DNA of 64,000 nucleotides from Modestobacter caceresii (GTDB lineage Bacteria; Actinomycetota; Actinomycetes; Mycobacteriales; Geodermatophilaceae), in assembly GCF_000761485.1 (NCBI RefSeq), contig NZ_JPMX01000127.1, positions 28,201-92,200 on the forward strand. The letters are read 5' to 3'. The position numbers were made by a program, and so were the translations under genes. Every line of letters begins with the position of its first letter. The stretch's first letter is position 1. Of the stretch, positions 8,823-16,071 are shown one piece after another. The notes under the pieces were generated by a model, which saw nothing but the letters and a program-made list of their open reading frames with translations, did not search any database and was not told where the DNA came from.

Positions 8823-9848
8823 TCAGCCCACCAGGTCGGTGAGGTGGCGGCACATCGTCGTGGTGGTGAACCCGGCCAGCACGTGCCGGCGCGCCGCCCG
8901 ACCCATCTCGGCGGCCCGCTCCCGGTCTTCCAGCAGTTCGAGCACGGCAGCGGCCATCTGCTCGGGGCGCTGCGGCGGCACCAGGAGGCCGGTCACGCCG
9001 TCACGTACGTAGTCCGCCATCCCCGGCGTGGCGCAGGCGACGACCGGGCGGCCGACCGACATCCCCTCCAGGGCGACGGTCATGCCCGACGCGTGCAGGT
9101 TGGGTCGCGTGGCCACGGCGACCAGGCTGGCCGAGGCGTACAGGTCGCGGGCCTGGGCGTGCGGGATGAAGTCGACCTTCCGGACGCCGGCCGGCGGGGT
9201 CAGCGTGCTGCGGGACTGCACGATGCACTCCACGTCCGGCCGGCTGCGACGGACGAGCTCCAGCGCGGCGAACAGGGTGGCCGGGTCCCGGTCCCGGTCA
9301 CCGCCCACGCTGACCACGCGGGGCACGGCGGGAGGCGGGGCGTCCGAGCGGTAGAACTGCTCGTCGATCCCGAACGGGAGGAAGTGCACCGGTGGGCCGT
9401 CGGCTCCGATCCAGTCGCGCACCGCGTCGACCTGCGGGCGGCTGAGGCACCAGAGCCCGTTCAGCGCGCGCAGCACCCGGCGCTGCCGGGCCAGGACGGC
9501 GGAGGCCGGGTCGCACGCGAGCTGGTCGGTGGCCCAGATGACCCCGCTGAACAGCCGGCGGCCGGGGCGCCCGGCCAGCAGGTGCGCGGCGGTCACCTCG
9601 TCCCAGCTCAGGGCCACGTCGGCGGCCCCCCGGCGACGGGTCGCCGGCAGGCCCAGCCGGAGCAGCCCGCGCTGCCAGCGGGAGGGTCCGGGCAGGTCGA
9701 GCGCCTCGGCGTCCCGGTCGCCGCTGCGCAGGTGCTCCAGCCCGTAGGGCCAGTCGCCGGGGACGGGGCTCTCCCGGTCCCGCTCCGCCCAGCGGGCGAC
9801 ACCGCGGCCCTCGGGGAAGGCGACCACGAGTCGCCCGGTGCTGGTCAC
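8823..9848 (-). CDS. GT4 family glycosyltransferase
   Basis: The product has 341 residues. The GT4 signature region reads RVVSVGGDRDRDPATLFAALELV near residue 165, then FIPHAQARDLYASASLVAVATRPNLHASGMTVALEGMSVGRPVVACATPGM near 230-275, where the conserved glutamate of the donor site is in ALEGMSVG. The LWCLSRPQVDAVRDWI stretch is the usual interdomain segment. The GTG start overlaps the stop of the upstream Wzz-Wzy gene (GTGA), so both come from one transcript. Pairing of a glycosyltransferase with a polymerase suggests the two act on the same repeat unit. The exact sugar is unknown. Confidence 0.8.
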   Translation of the reverse strand: MTSTGRLVVAFPEGRGVARWAERDRESPVPGDWPYGLEHLRSGDRDAEALDLPGPSRWQRGLLRLGLPATRRRGAADVALSWDEVTAAHLLAGRPGRRLFSGVIWATDQLACDPASAVLARQRRVLRALNGLWCLSRPQVDAVRDWIGADGPPVHFLPFGIDEQFYRSDAPPPAVPRVVSVGGDRDRDPATLFAALELVRRSRPDVECIVQSRSTLTPPAGVRKVDFIPHAQARDLYASASLVAVATRPNLHASGMTVALEGMSVGRPVVACATPGMADYVRDGVTGLLVPPQRPEQMAAAVLELLEDRERAAEMGRAARRHVLAGFTTTTMCRHLTDLVG

Positions 9849-12202
9849 GCGCGTGCCGCCGCGAGGACGGGCCGCGGCGTGGCGGCGGCACCGGCCGGTC
9901 CACGGGACGGCGGCCGGGCGCGGTCGACGGCGGGCAGGAGGAGGAGTCCCACGGTCAGTGCCACCTCGGGGATGTTGGAGGGGAGCGGGCCGAAGGCCAG
10001 GTCCCACAGGCTGAGCAGGGCCAGGAAGCACAGCAGCGCCGGTGCCCGGCGGCGGCTGAGGGCGACGGTGAGGCCGGCGACGACCGCGACCCCCAGGGCG
10101 AGCCCGAGGAGGAGGCCGGGGACGCCGAGGTTGGTCCACAGGTCGGCGAGGATGGAGTGCAGCTCGAATCGGCCGGCCAGGAGGTAGTTCTCGATGTAGT
10201 TGTCGGCGCTGGGGACGTGCGCCACGGCGAACCCCTCCTTGACGGTGAGCACGTCCCCGCCGGTCGGGACGACGCCCAGCCCGAAGCCGAGCGGCTCGTC
10301 GCGCATCAGCGCCCAGGTGCCGGTCCACTCCGGTCGCCCACCGATCAGCAGCGAGCCGCTCTCCTGCACCTGGGTGACCGAGCGGGCCTGCACCTCGGCG
10401 CCGAGCGCGCCCGAGGTGAGCAGCCGCGTGGCCACCTGGTAGCCGCCCACGCCCAGGACGGTCAGCGCGACTGCGGTGAGCACCGGACGGCCCGCGCGTC
10501 CGGGTGCGCCCGGCGGCCGGTCGGTGTGCAGCTGCCAGGCCACCAGCGCCATCGCGGCCGCGCAGAAGGCGAAGGCGCTGCGGGCGTCGTGGGTGATGTC
10601 GACAGCGGCCAGCACGATGAGCCCGGCCAGGCCGAGTGCGTGCCGCCCGGAGGCGAGGGCCAGGGAGAGCACCAGGATGGTCAGCGGGAGGGCGAGCTCG
10701 AACTTCCAGGCGTTGGGGGACTCGGCCGCGCGGGCGAGCCCGGAGGCGAGCATGCCGCTGCCGAACGCGACGCCCAGCCAGGGCAGTGGGAGGACCGTCC
10801 GGGCCCAGGCGACGAGGCCGATCGTGCCGGCGGCGCCGAGGACCATCGTCGAGCTGATCAGCGCCTCGCGGCCGTCGATCGCGTGGTCGAGGGACGACCG
10901 GGCGGCCAGCAGGGCACCGGAGGCAACGGCGACCAGCGTGAGCCCGCCCAGCGCGGTGGCTCCCCGGTACTGCCGCAGCGCCGGGAGCCAGACCGGCAGC
11001 AGCAGCAGGGTGACCAGGAAGCTCATCGTGATCCCGGTGGGCAGCGCGGGATCGAGTCCGCACAGCGCCAGCGCGCCCACGGCGGTCGCCCGGGCGAACG
11101 CCGTCCCGGTCGACGGCCCGCCGCCACCGGCGCGCCAGACCGGCCCGGGGCGCAGCACGTCCCAGAGCCGGCCGAGGTGCCCGGGTGTGCGGCCGGGCAG
11201 CTCGTCGAGGACGACGCCGAGCAGCCGGGCCGGGGAGCGGTCGACCCGGTCGGCGACCTCGTCGAACCGGTCGCGGGAGGTCCGGCGGACGTCGAGCAGG
11301 ACGACGACGGCGTCCGCCGCGGTTGCCCCGGCCAGATCGTCCGGACCGTCGGCGGCAACGGCCGGCACCCCTGCCGCCACGAGTTCAGCGACCAGCCCTC
11401 GAGCAGCGGAGTGCACCGGACCGGGTCGTGCGGTGCCGGCGACCAGCAACCGGGCGCCGGGGGGCAGCGGGGCGGACACCAGCCAGCCGAGGCGCTCGAC
11501 CTCGCGCTGCCGCCGCGCCGCCGACGCGGCGGAGGGACGGCGCCTGCGGTGACCGAGCCGGCCCAGCACGGGCACCGGGCCCAGGTCGCCCGGTCCGCGG
11601 ACCGGGCGACGGGCGAGCGAGCCGAGGCCGATGGCCAGGGTGGCGGCCGTGCTGCCGGCCAGCAGGCCGAGGGCGGCGCGGTACCTGGTGTCCGGGGAGG
11701 AGGCGAACCGCGGCTCGACGGCCGGCGTGACGGTGGTGAGGGAGAGCGTGCCCGCGGGACCGCTCCCGCCGGTCAGCTCGCTCGCCGCCGCCTGGAGTGA
11801 GGCCCCGACGGCCGCGGTGACCCGGCGAGCGGTCCCGGGGTCGCCGGCGGAGACCGTGACCGTGAGGGTCGCCGCCTCCTCGGGGACGGTCACCGAGACG
11901 TCCCGGGCGAGCGCTCCCGGCGTCGTCGGCAGGTCGAGCTCTGCGATCACCGGCTGCAGGACGACGGCGGAGCCGGCGAGCTGGACCAGGGAGGGCAGCA
12001 CCTCCTGGCGGACCAGGGAGCCCGTCGCGAGGTCACCGCTGTCGACGGCCCGGGTCACTCCCACGAAGAGCACCGTCCGGGCCTCGAACCGCGGGGCAGC
12101 GGTCATCGCCACGGCGACGGACAGCAGGGCGCCGACCAGTCCTGCGGCAGCCACCCAGTGCCAGCGCCGCAGCACGGCAGCGAGGTGGTCGCTGGGGTCC
12201 AC
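9845..12202 (-). CDS. Wzz-like chain-length domain fused to Wzy/O-antigen-ligase-like polymerase
   Basis: The product has 785 residues. Residues 1 to about 200 are a Wzz-type domain: a first membrane helix (WVAAAGLVGALLSVAVAM), a periplasm-facing segment with predicted coil, and a second helix (AALGLLAGSTAATLAIGLG). Residues about 240-370 resemble the kinase half of Wzc/CpsD but have lost the P-loop: GTARPGPVHSAARG takes the place of the usual GEGKST region. From about residue 395 there are about ten membrane helices and a large loop with WTGTWALMRDEPLGFGLG and NYIENYLLAGRFEL, typical of O-antigen ligase/polymerase proteins. The start is GTG with a GAGGAG motif 7 bases before it. It probably polymerises repeat units at the outer face of the membrane and controls their length in the same chain. 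Confidence 0.75.
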   Translation of the reverse strand: MDPSDHLAAVLRRWHWVAAAGLVGALLSVAVAMTAAPRFEARTVLFVGVTRAVDSGDLATGSLVRQEVLPSLVQLAGSAVVLQPVIAELDLPTTPGALARDVSVTVPEEAATLTVTVSAGDPGTARRVTAAVGASLQAAASELTGGSGPAGTLSLTTVTPAVEPRFASSPDTRYRAALGLLAGSTAATLAIGLGSLARRPVRGPGDLGPVPVLGRLGHRRRRPSAASAARRQREVERLGWLVSAPLPPGARLLVAGTARPGPVHSAARGLVAELVAAGVPAVAADGPDDLAGATAADAVVVLLDVRRTSRDRFDEVADRVDRSPARLLGVVLDELPGRTPGHLGRLWDVLRPGPVWRAGGGGPSTGTAFARATAVGALALCGLDPALPTGITMSFLVTLLLLPVWLPALRQYRGATALGGLTLVAVASGALLAARSSLDHAIDGREALISSTMVLGAAGTIGLVAWARTVLPLPWLGVAFGSGMLASGLARAAESPNAWKFELALPLTILVLSLALASGRHALGLAGLIVLAAVDITHDARSAFAFCAAAMALVAWQLHTDRPPGAPGRAGRPVLTAVALTVLGVGGYQVATRLLTSGALGAEVQARSVTQVQESGSLLIGGRPEWTGTWALMRDEPLGFGLGVVPTGGDVLTVKEGFAVAHVPSADNYIENYLLAGRFELHSILADLWTNLGVPGLLLGLALGVAVVAGLTVALSRRRAPALLCFLALLSLWDLAFGPLPSNIPEVALTVGLLLLPAVDRARPPSRGPAGAAATPRPVLAAARA

Positions 12203-12443
12203 GGGGCGGTCTCCTCGATCGGGTTGCGCCCATCGTGCCTGCTCAGCGGCCAGAGACCGCCCCTGCGCGGGCAGATCGGGGGCAGCCGTGACCCGTTCGG
12301 GTGGGGGCACCCGCCGGCCGGCCACCGGAGGCCGACAGGTCGGTGAGACTGGCTGCACGGGGCGCCGCTGCCTCGGGGCGGGACCGATCGCCGTCCGGGT
12401 GCGGACGTCGGGTCGGCCCGGACACCACCGAGAGAGGACGGCG
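12203..12443. promoter_or_regulatory. Divergent intergenic region between polymerase and BY-kinase genes
   Basis: This 241-base region separates two divergent genes of the glycan machinery, so it must hold promoters for both. The right end has a GAGAGGA ribosome binding site (about 12430-12437) for the kinase gene. No convincing -10 box or long palindrome was seen, and the long frames crossing it look like shadows. Confidence 0.4.
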
Positions 12444-13952
12444 ATGGGGCTCCGCGCGAACATCGACACCGCACGCAGGCGCTGGCGCTGGGTGGTCGGA
12501 CTGTCGCTCGCCGGGGTCCTGGTCGCGGCAGCTCTGGTGTCCACCTCGGCGCCCACCTACCGGGCCAGCGCCAGCGTCTTCTTCTCCCTGGACTTCGGCG
12601 GCTCGGCCAGCGATCTGGTGCAGGGCTCCACCTATGCGCAGAACCAGGTCACCTCCTTCGCCGCCCTCGCGACGACACCGGCCGTGCTGCAGTCGGTCGT
12701 CGACGAGCTGGACCCGGGCAGCACCGCCACGGCCCTGGCGACCCGCGTCTCGGCGCAGGCCCCGACCGACACGGTGCTGGTCGAGGTCACGGCGACCGAC
12801 GGGTCCGCGGCCGGCGCTGCGCGGATCGCCAACGCCGTCGCCGAGTCCCTCGGCCGCCAGGTGGAGGCGCTGGCCCCCACCGGCGCGGACGGCGAACCGA
12901 ACATCGAGGCGACGACCGTGACGCCCGCCGAGGCCCCGGCCTCCGCAGCCACCCCGCGGGTGGTCCTCACCCTCGTGGCCGGGCTGCTGGTCGGACTGCT
13001 GCTCGGCATCGGCTGTGCCTTCGCCCGTGAGACGCTCGACAACCGGGTGCGGGACGTCGCCGCGCTGGCCCGGGTGACCCCGCTGCCGGTGCTCGGGCTG
13101 ATCGGCCGGCGTCGCGCCGGGGACGGTCGGCCGGTCGTCGTCGAGGCCGCTCCGCTGGACCCGCAGGCGGAGTTCTACCGGCAGCTGCGCACCAACCTGG
13201 GCTTCCTCGAGGTGTCCGCCGAGCGGGAGCCCGGTGACCGGCGGCTCTCGGTGATCGCGGTGACCTCCTCGGTGCCCGGCGAGGGCAAGTCCACCGTGAC
13301 CGCCAACCTCGCAGCGGCGCTCGCCGAAGGCGGGGCCCGGGTGCTCCTCGTCGACGCCGACCTCCGCCGTCCGACCCAGGCGGCCATGCTGGGCCTGGAA
13401 GGCGCAGCCGGCCTGACCACCGTGCTGCGGGGCGGGGCCGAGCTGGCGGACGTCGTCCAGGACTGGGGCAGCTCGGGGCTGCAGGTGCTGGCCTCCGGGG
13501 CCTGCCCGCCGAACCCCGGTGAGCTGCTCAGCTCCCCGGCGATGGGCCGGTTCCTGACCCAGCAGCGGGCGGCCTGGGACTTCGTCGTCATCGACACACC
13601 GCCGCTGCTGCCCGTGGCAGACGCGGCGATCCTGTCGCGGCTGGTCGACGGCACCCTCGTGGTCGCCAATGCCCGGCTGGTGCGCCGACACCAGCTGGCA
13701 GAGGCACTGACCGGACTGGCCCAGGTCGGTGCGCACCAGCTCGGGATCGTGCTGAACATGGTGGACCGCGAGGACTCCGCCTACGACTACCGGACCGATC
13801 GGCTGCCGGGCCAGGCCCGCCGGCGGCCCTGGCGGCGCCGTCCCCGGGCCGTCCCGCCGACCGCCGCGGCCCGGCACGCGCCGCCCACCCGAGTCCTGGC
13901 GCGCGACGAGGTGCCGGCGCCGCGCGGGGCGCCGAGCCGCAGCGCCCGATGA
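12444..13952 (+). CDS. Wzc/CpsD-like polysaccharide co-polymerase and BY-kinase
   Basis: The product has 502 residues. Two membrane helices (residues about 14-35 and 172-192) enclose a Wzz domain. The kinase domain follows: Walker A in SSVPGEGKSTVTANLA near residue 280, Walker A' in VLLVDADLRRPTQ near 305, and Walker B in FVVIDTPPLLPVADA near 380. This family autophosphorylates on tyrosine and controls polymer length and export. The C-terminal tail of about 65 residues is very basic and has only a YDY pair near its beginning, unlike the tyrosine clusters of Wzc. The next gene, a tyrosine phosphatase, overlaps by 4 bases, a standard kinase-phosphatase pairing. The start is ATG with GAGAGGA about 7 bases upstream. 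Confidence 0.9.
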   Translation: MGLRANIDTARRRWRWVVGLSLAGVLVAAALVSTSAPTYRASASVFFSLDFGGSASDLVQGSTYAQNQVTSFAALATTPAVLQSVVDELDPGSTATALATRVSAQAPTDTVLVEVTATDGSAAGAARIANAVAESLGRQVEALAPTGADGEPNIEATTVTPAEAPASAATPRVVLTLVAGLLVGLLLGIGCAFARETLDNRVRDVAALARVTPLPVLGLIGRRRAGDGRPVVVEAAPLDPQAEFYRQLRTNLGFLEVSAEREPGDRRLSVIAVTSSVPGEGKSTVTANLAAALAEGGARVLLVDADLRRPTQAAMLGLEGAAGLTTVLRGGAELADVVQDWGSSGLQVLASGACPPNPGELLSSPAMGRFLTQQRAAWDFVVIDTPPLLPVADAAILSRLVDGTLVVANARLVRRHQLAEALTGLAQVGAHQLGIVLNMVDREDSAYDYRTDRLPGQARRRPWRRRPRAVPPTAAARHAPPTRVLARDEVPAPRGAPSRSAR

Positions 13953-14515
13953 CCGCCCCGCCCCGGCCGTGGGCCGTGCTGGTGGTCTGCACCGGCAACA
14001 TCTGCCGTTCCCCGGCGGCGGAGGCGCTGCTCACCGCTGCCTGGCGGGACACCCCGGGGGTGGCCGCCTCCAGCGCGGGACTGCACGCCCGGGTGGGGGA
14101 GCCGATGGCGGCGCCGATGGCCGAGCTGCTCGACGTCCCGTTGCCCGGCTCCCGCGCCCGCCAGCTCACCCCCTCGATGGTCCGGCAGTCGGACCTGGTG
14201 CTCACCATGACCCGCGATCAGCGGGCCCGGGTGGTCACGGCGGAGCCCTCGGCGGTACGCCGCACCTTCACGCTGCGTGAGTTCGTCGAGCTCGCGGAGC
14301 TGGCGGTGGTCGACCTGGACCCCGCGCTGGACGGTGCGGACGTGCAGCGGCGGACGGCGCTCGTCCGGGCGGCGCCGCGGTTCCGGGGTCGGCGCACCGC
14401 CGACCCGGAGGACGACATCGCCGACCCCTACGGGCGCGACAGGAAGGCTTACGAGACGGCGATGTCCGAGGTCGACGAGGCGATCGGCCGGTTGGTGAGG
14501 GCCTTCGGCGGCTGA
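13949..14515 (+). CDS. Low-molecular-weight protein-tyrosine phosphatase
   Basis: The product has 188 residues. The active-site loop is CTGNICRSP near residue 14, with the nucleophilic cysteine and the arginine that binds phosphate (CX5R). The general-acid aspartate lies in the DDIADPYGRDRKAY segment near residue 152, which matches the usual DPY motif. It is somewhat longer than the usual 150-160 residues because of an insertion around residues 100-140. The ATGA overlap with the BY-kinase gene indicates coupled translation, and in other bacteria such phosphatases dephosphorylate the kinase and so tune polysaccharide synthesis. Confidence 0.9.
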   Translation: MTAPPRPWAVLVVCTGNICRSPAAEALLTAAWRDTPGVAASSAGLHARVGEPMAAPMAELLDVPLPGSRARQLTPSMVRQSDLVLTMTRDQRARVVTAEPSAVRRTFTLREFVELAELAVVDLDPALDGADVQRRTALVRAAPRFRGRRTADPEDDIADPYGRDRKAYETAMSEVDEAIGRLVRAFGG

Positions 14516-14557
14516 GTCGGAGCCGTGCCCGGCGACGGGTCGACGGCCGTGGGCCGG

Positions 14558-14581
14558 GCGTCCTGCAGACCGTCAGGACGC
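14558..14581 (+). terminator. Hairpin after the phosphatase gene
   Basis: GCGTCCTG and CAGGACGC form an 8-bp stem with an 8-base loop, 43 bases after the phosphatase stop. A second short hairpin (TCGGGG with CCCCGA) follows near 14600. Both lie before the promoter of the cytidylyltransferase gene. Confidence 0.5.
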
Positions 14582-14661
14582 CGCTGCGCGATCGGGGGAA
14601 GCTCGCTCCCCGACCGGGTGAACCACCCTGGCGATCGTCACTCTCCGCGCTCGCCGCGCCG

Positions 14662-14667
14662 TAGCGT
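14662..14667 (+). promoter_or_regulatory. -10-like box TAGCGT before the cytidylyltransferase gene
   Basis: TAGCGT lies 29 bases before the GTG start. It would give a short leader that contains the AGGGGG ribosome binding site. The same hexamer precedes the MscS, DrrA-like and PhoH genes. Confidence 0.45.
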
Positions 14668-14696
14668 CGTCCTCGCCATCACCTAGGGGGAACACA

Positions 14697-15173
14697 GTGA
14701 CTGTCATCGGCTACGCACCGGGTGCCTACGACCTCTTCCACATCGGGCACCTCAACATCCTCAAGCACGCTGCGGCGCACTGCGACCGGCTCATCGCCGG
14801 CGTCGTCTCCGACGAGATGCTGGTGCTGACCAAGGGCCGCGCCCCGGTGGTCCCGCTCACCGAGCGCATGGAGATCGTGCGCAACCTGAGCATGGTCGAC
14901 GGGGTGCACGCCGAGGTGCTCCCCGAGAAGCTGGACACCTGGCGCGAGGTCGGCTTCGACGTGATCTTCAAGGGCGACGACTGGCGTGGCACCGAGAAGG
15001 GACGCCGGCTGGAGTCGGACTTCGCCGCGGTCGGTGTGGAGGTGCGCTACTTCCCTTACACGGCGCACACCTCCAGCACGATCCTCCGCCGCGCCCTGTC
15101 TGTGATCGAGGGTCAGAGCCGGCAGGCGGAACGCGACACGTCGCCGGTCCGCCGGGTCGGCGTCGGCCGATGA
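14697..15173 (+). CDS. TagD-like cytidylyltransferase (glycerol-3-phosphate cytidylyltransferase family)
   Basis: The product has 158 residues. The nucleotidyltransferase signature is at the N-terminus: GYAPGAYDLFHIGHLNIL, where HIGH binds the triphosphate. The second motif, HTSSTILRR near residue 123, is the usual ISSTxxR equivalent. The length fits TagD/GCT enzymes, which make CDP-glycerol from CTP and glycerol-3-phosphate, but related enzymes use other polyol phosphates or ethanolamine phosphate. Here it may supply an activated polyol for the glycan. The GTG start has AGGGGG about 8 bases before it. The next gene, a deacetylase, overlaps by 4 bases. Confidence 0.8.
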   Translation: MTVIGYAPGAYDLFHIGHLNILKHAAAHCDRLIAGVVSDEMLVLTKGRAPVVPLTERMEIVRNLSMVDGVHAEVLPEKLDTWREVGFDVIFKGDDWRGTEKGRRLESDFAAVGVEVRYFPYTAHTSSTILRRALSVIEGQSRQAERDTSPVRRVGVGR

Positions 15174-15934
15174 CCGCGGCCGACCGCCTGCGCGCCGGCG
15201 CACCGCCTGCCTCGGCGCGCCTCCCGCTGCCCCCCGTGCTGATGTACCACTCGATCAGCCCGTCGACCGAGCCCGACCCGTTCCGGCTGCGGGTGCACCC
15301 CGACCACCTGGACCAGCACCTGCGGCTGCTGCGCCGGCTCGGGTTGCGTGGGGTGCCGCTCGCGACCCTGGTCGAGGCGCACGCGGGGGGAGAGTCCGCC
15401 GGGCTGGTGGGCCTCACCTTCGACGACGGCTACCGGGACTTCGTCGAGCACGCCGCGCCGGTCCTCGTGCGCCACGACGTGGCCGGGACCGTCTACGTCG
15501 TCGCCGGTCGGCTGGGCGGCACCAACGACTGGGACACCGGCCCGCAGTTCCCGCTGCTGGATGCCGCCGACGTCCGCACGGTCGCCGCAGCCGGGCACGA
15601 GATCGGCAGCCACACGCTCGGCCACGTCCGGCTCGGCACTGCTGACGCCCGCACGCTCCACGAGGAGACCGTGGGCAGCAAGCGGGTGCTCGAAGACCTG
15701 GTCCAGGCCGAGGTCACCGGGTTCTGCTACCCCTACGGCAGCGCGGGTCCGGCCGCTGCGGAGGCCGTTCGCGCGGCGGGCTACGACCACGCCTGCGTCA
15801 TCGGTGACTACTCCTCCCTGGACAGGTTCACGATCCCGCGCTGCTACATCGGGCCCGGGCACCGCGGCGGGCACCTGCTGGCCAAGCTGGTCCGGCACCA
15901 CGTGCGCACGTGGAACGGCATGCGCAGCTCCTGA
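15170..15934 (+). CDS. Polysaccharide deacetylase (NodB/CE4 family)
   Basis: The product has 254 residues. The CE4 motifs are in order: LTFDDGYRDF near residue 83 (catalytic base and metal aspartates), EIGSHTLGH near 145 (metal-binding HxxxH) and GFCYPYGS near 183. There is no signal peptide and no membrane helix, so the enzyme may act in the cytoplasm on nucleotide- or lipid-linked sugars or be a two-domain family member that has lost export. It would remove acetyl groups from N-acetyl sugars of the glycan. The ATG overlaps the stop of the cytidylyltransferase gene, so the two are co-expressed. Confidence 0.85.
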   Translation: MTAADRLRAGAPPASARLPLPPVLMYHSISPSTEPDPFRLRVHPDHLDQHLRLLRRLGLRGVPLATLVEAHAGGESAGLVGLTFDDGYRDFVEHAAPVLVRHDVAGTVYVVAGRLGGTNDWDTGPQFPLLDAADVRTVAAAGHEIGSHTLGHVRLGTADARTLHEETVGSKRVLEDLVQAEVTGFCYPYGSAGPAAAEAVRAAGYDHACVIGDYSSLDRFTIPRCYIGPGHRGGHLLAKLVRHHVRTWNGMRSS

Positions 15935-16071
15935 GCCCGGGAGAGGCGTCGGTGTCCGGTCGCCCGTCCCGGGACGCGCGGCGCCCCGAGCACGCGGACT
16001 AACCTGGGAGCAGGGCCCCCGTGCGCACCCGGCGCGCTGGGTGCGGCCCCCCGGAACCAGGAGTGACCCCC

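Noticed and set aside
1..15934. Polysaccharide locus as a horizontally acquired island
   Set aside because: Base composition and codon use look like the rest of the window, and no integrase, tRNA junction or direct repeats were seen at its ends; transfer cannot be supported from this window alone.
16021..16071. Earlier mfd starts at 16021 and 16063
   Set aside because: AGGAG at 16059-16063 is correctly spaced only for GTG at 16072; 16063 would overlap the motif.
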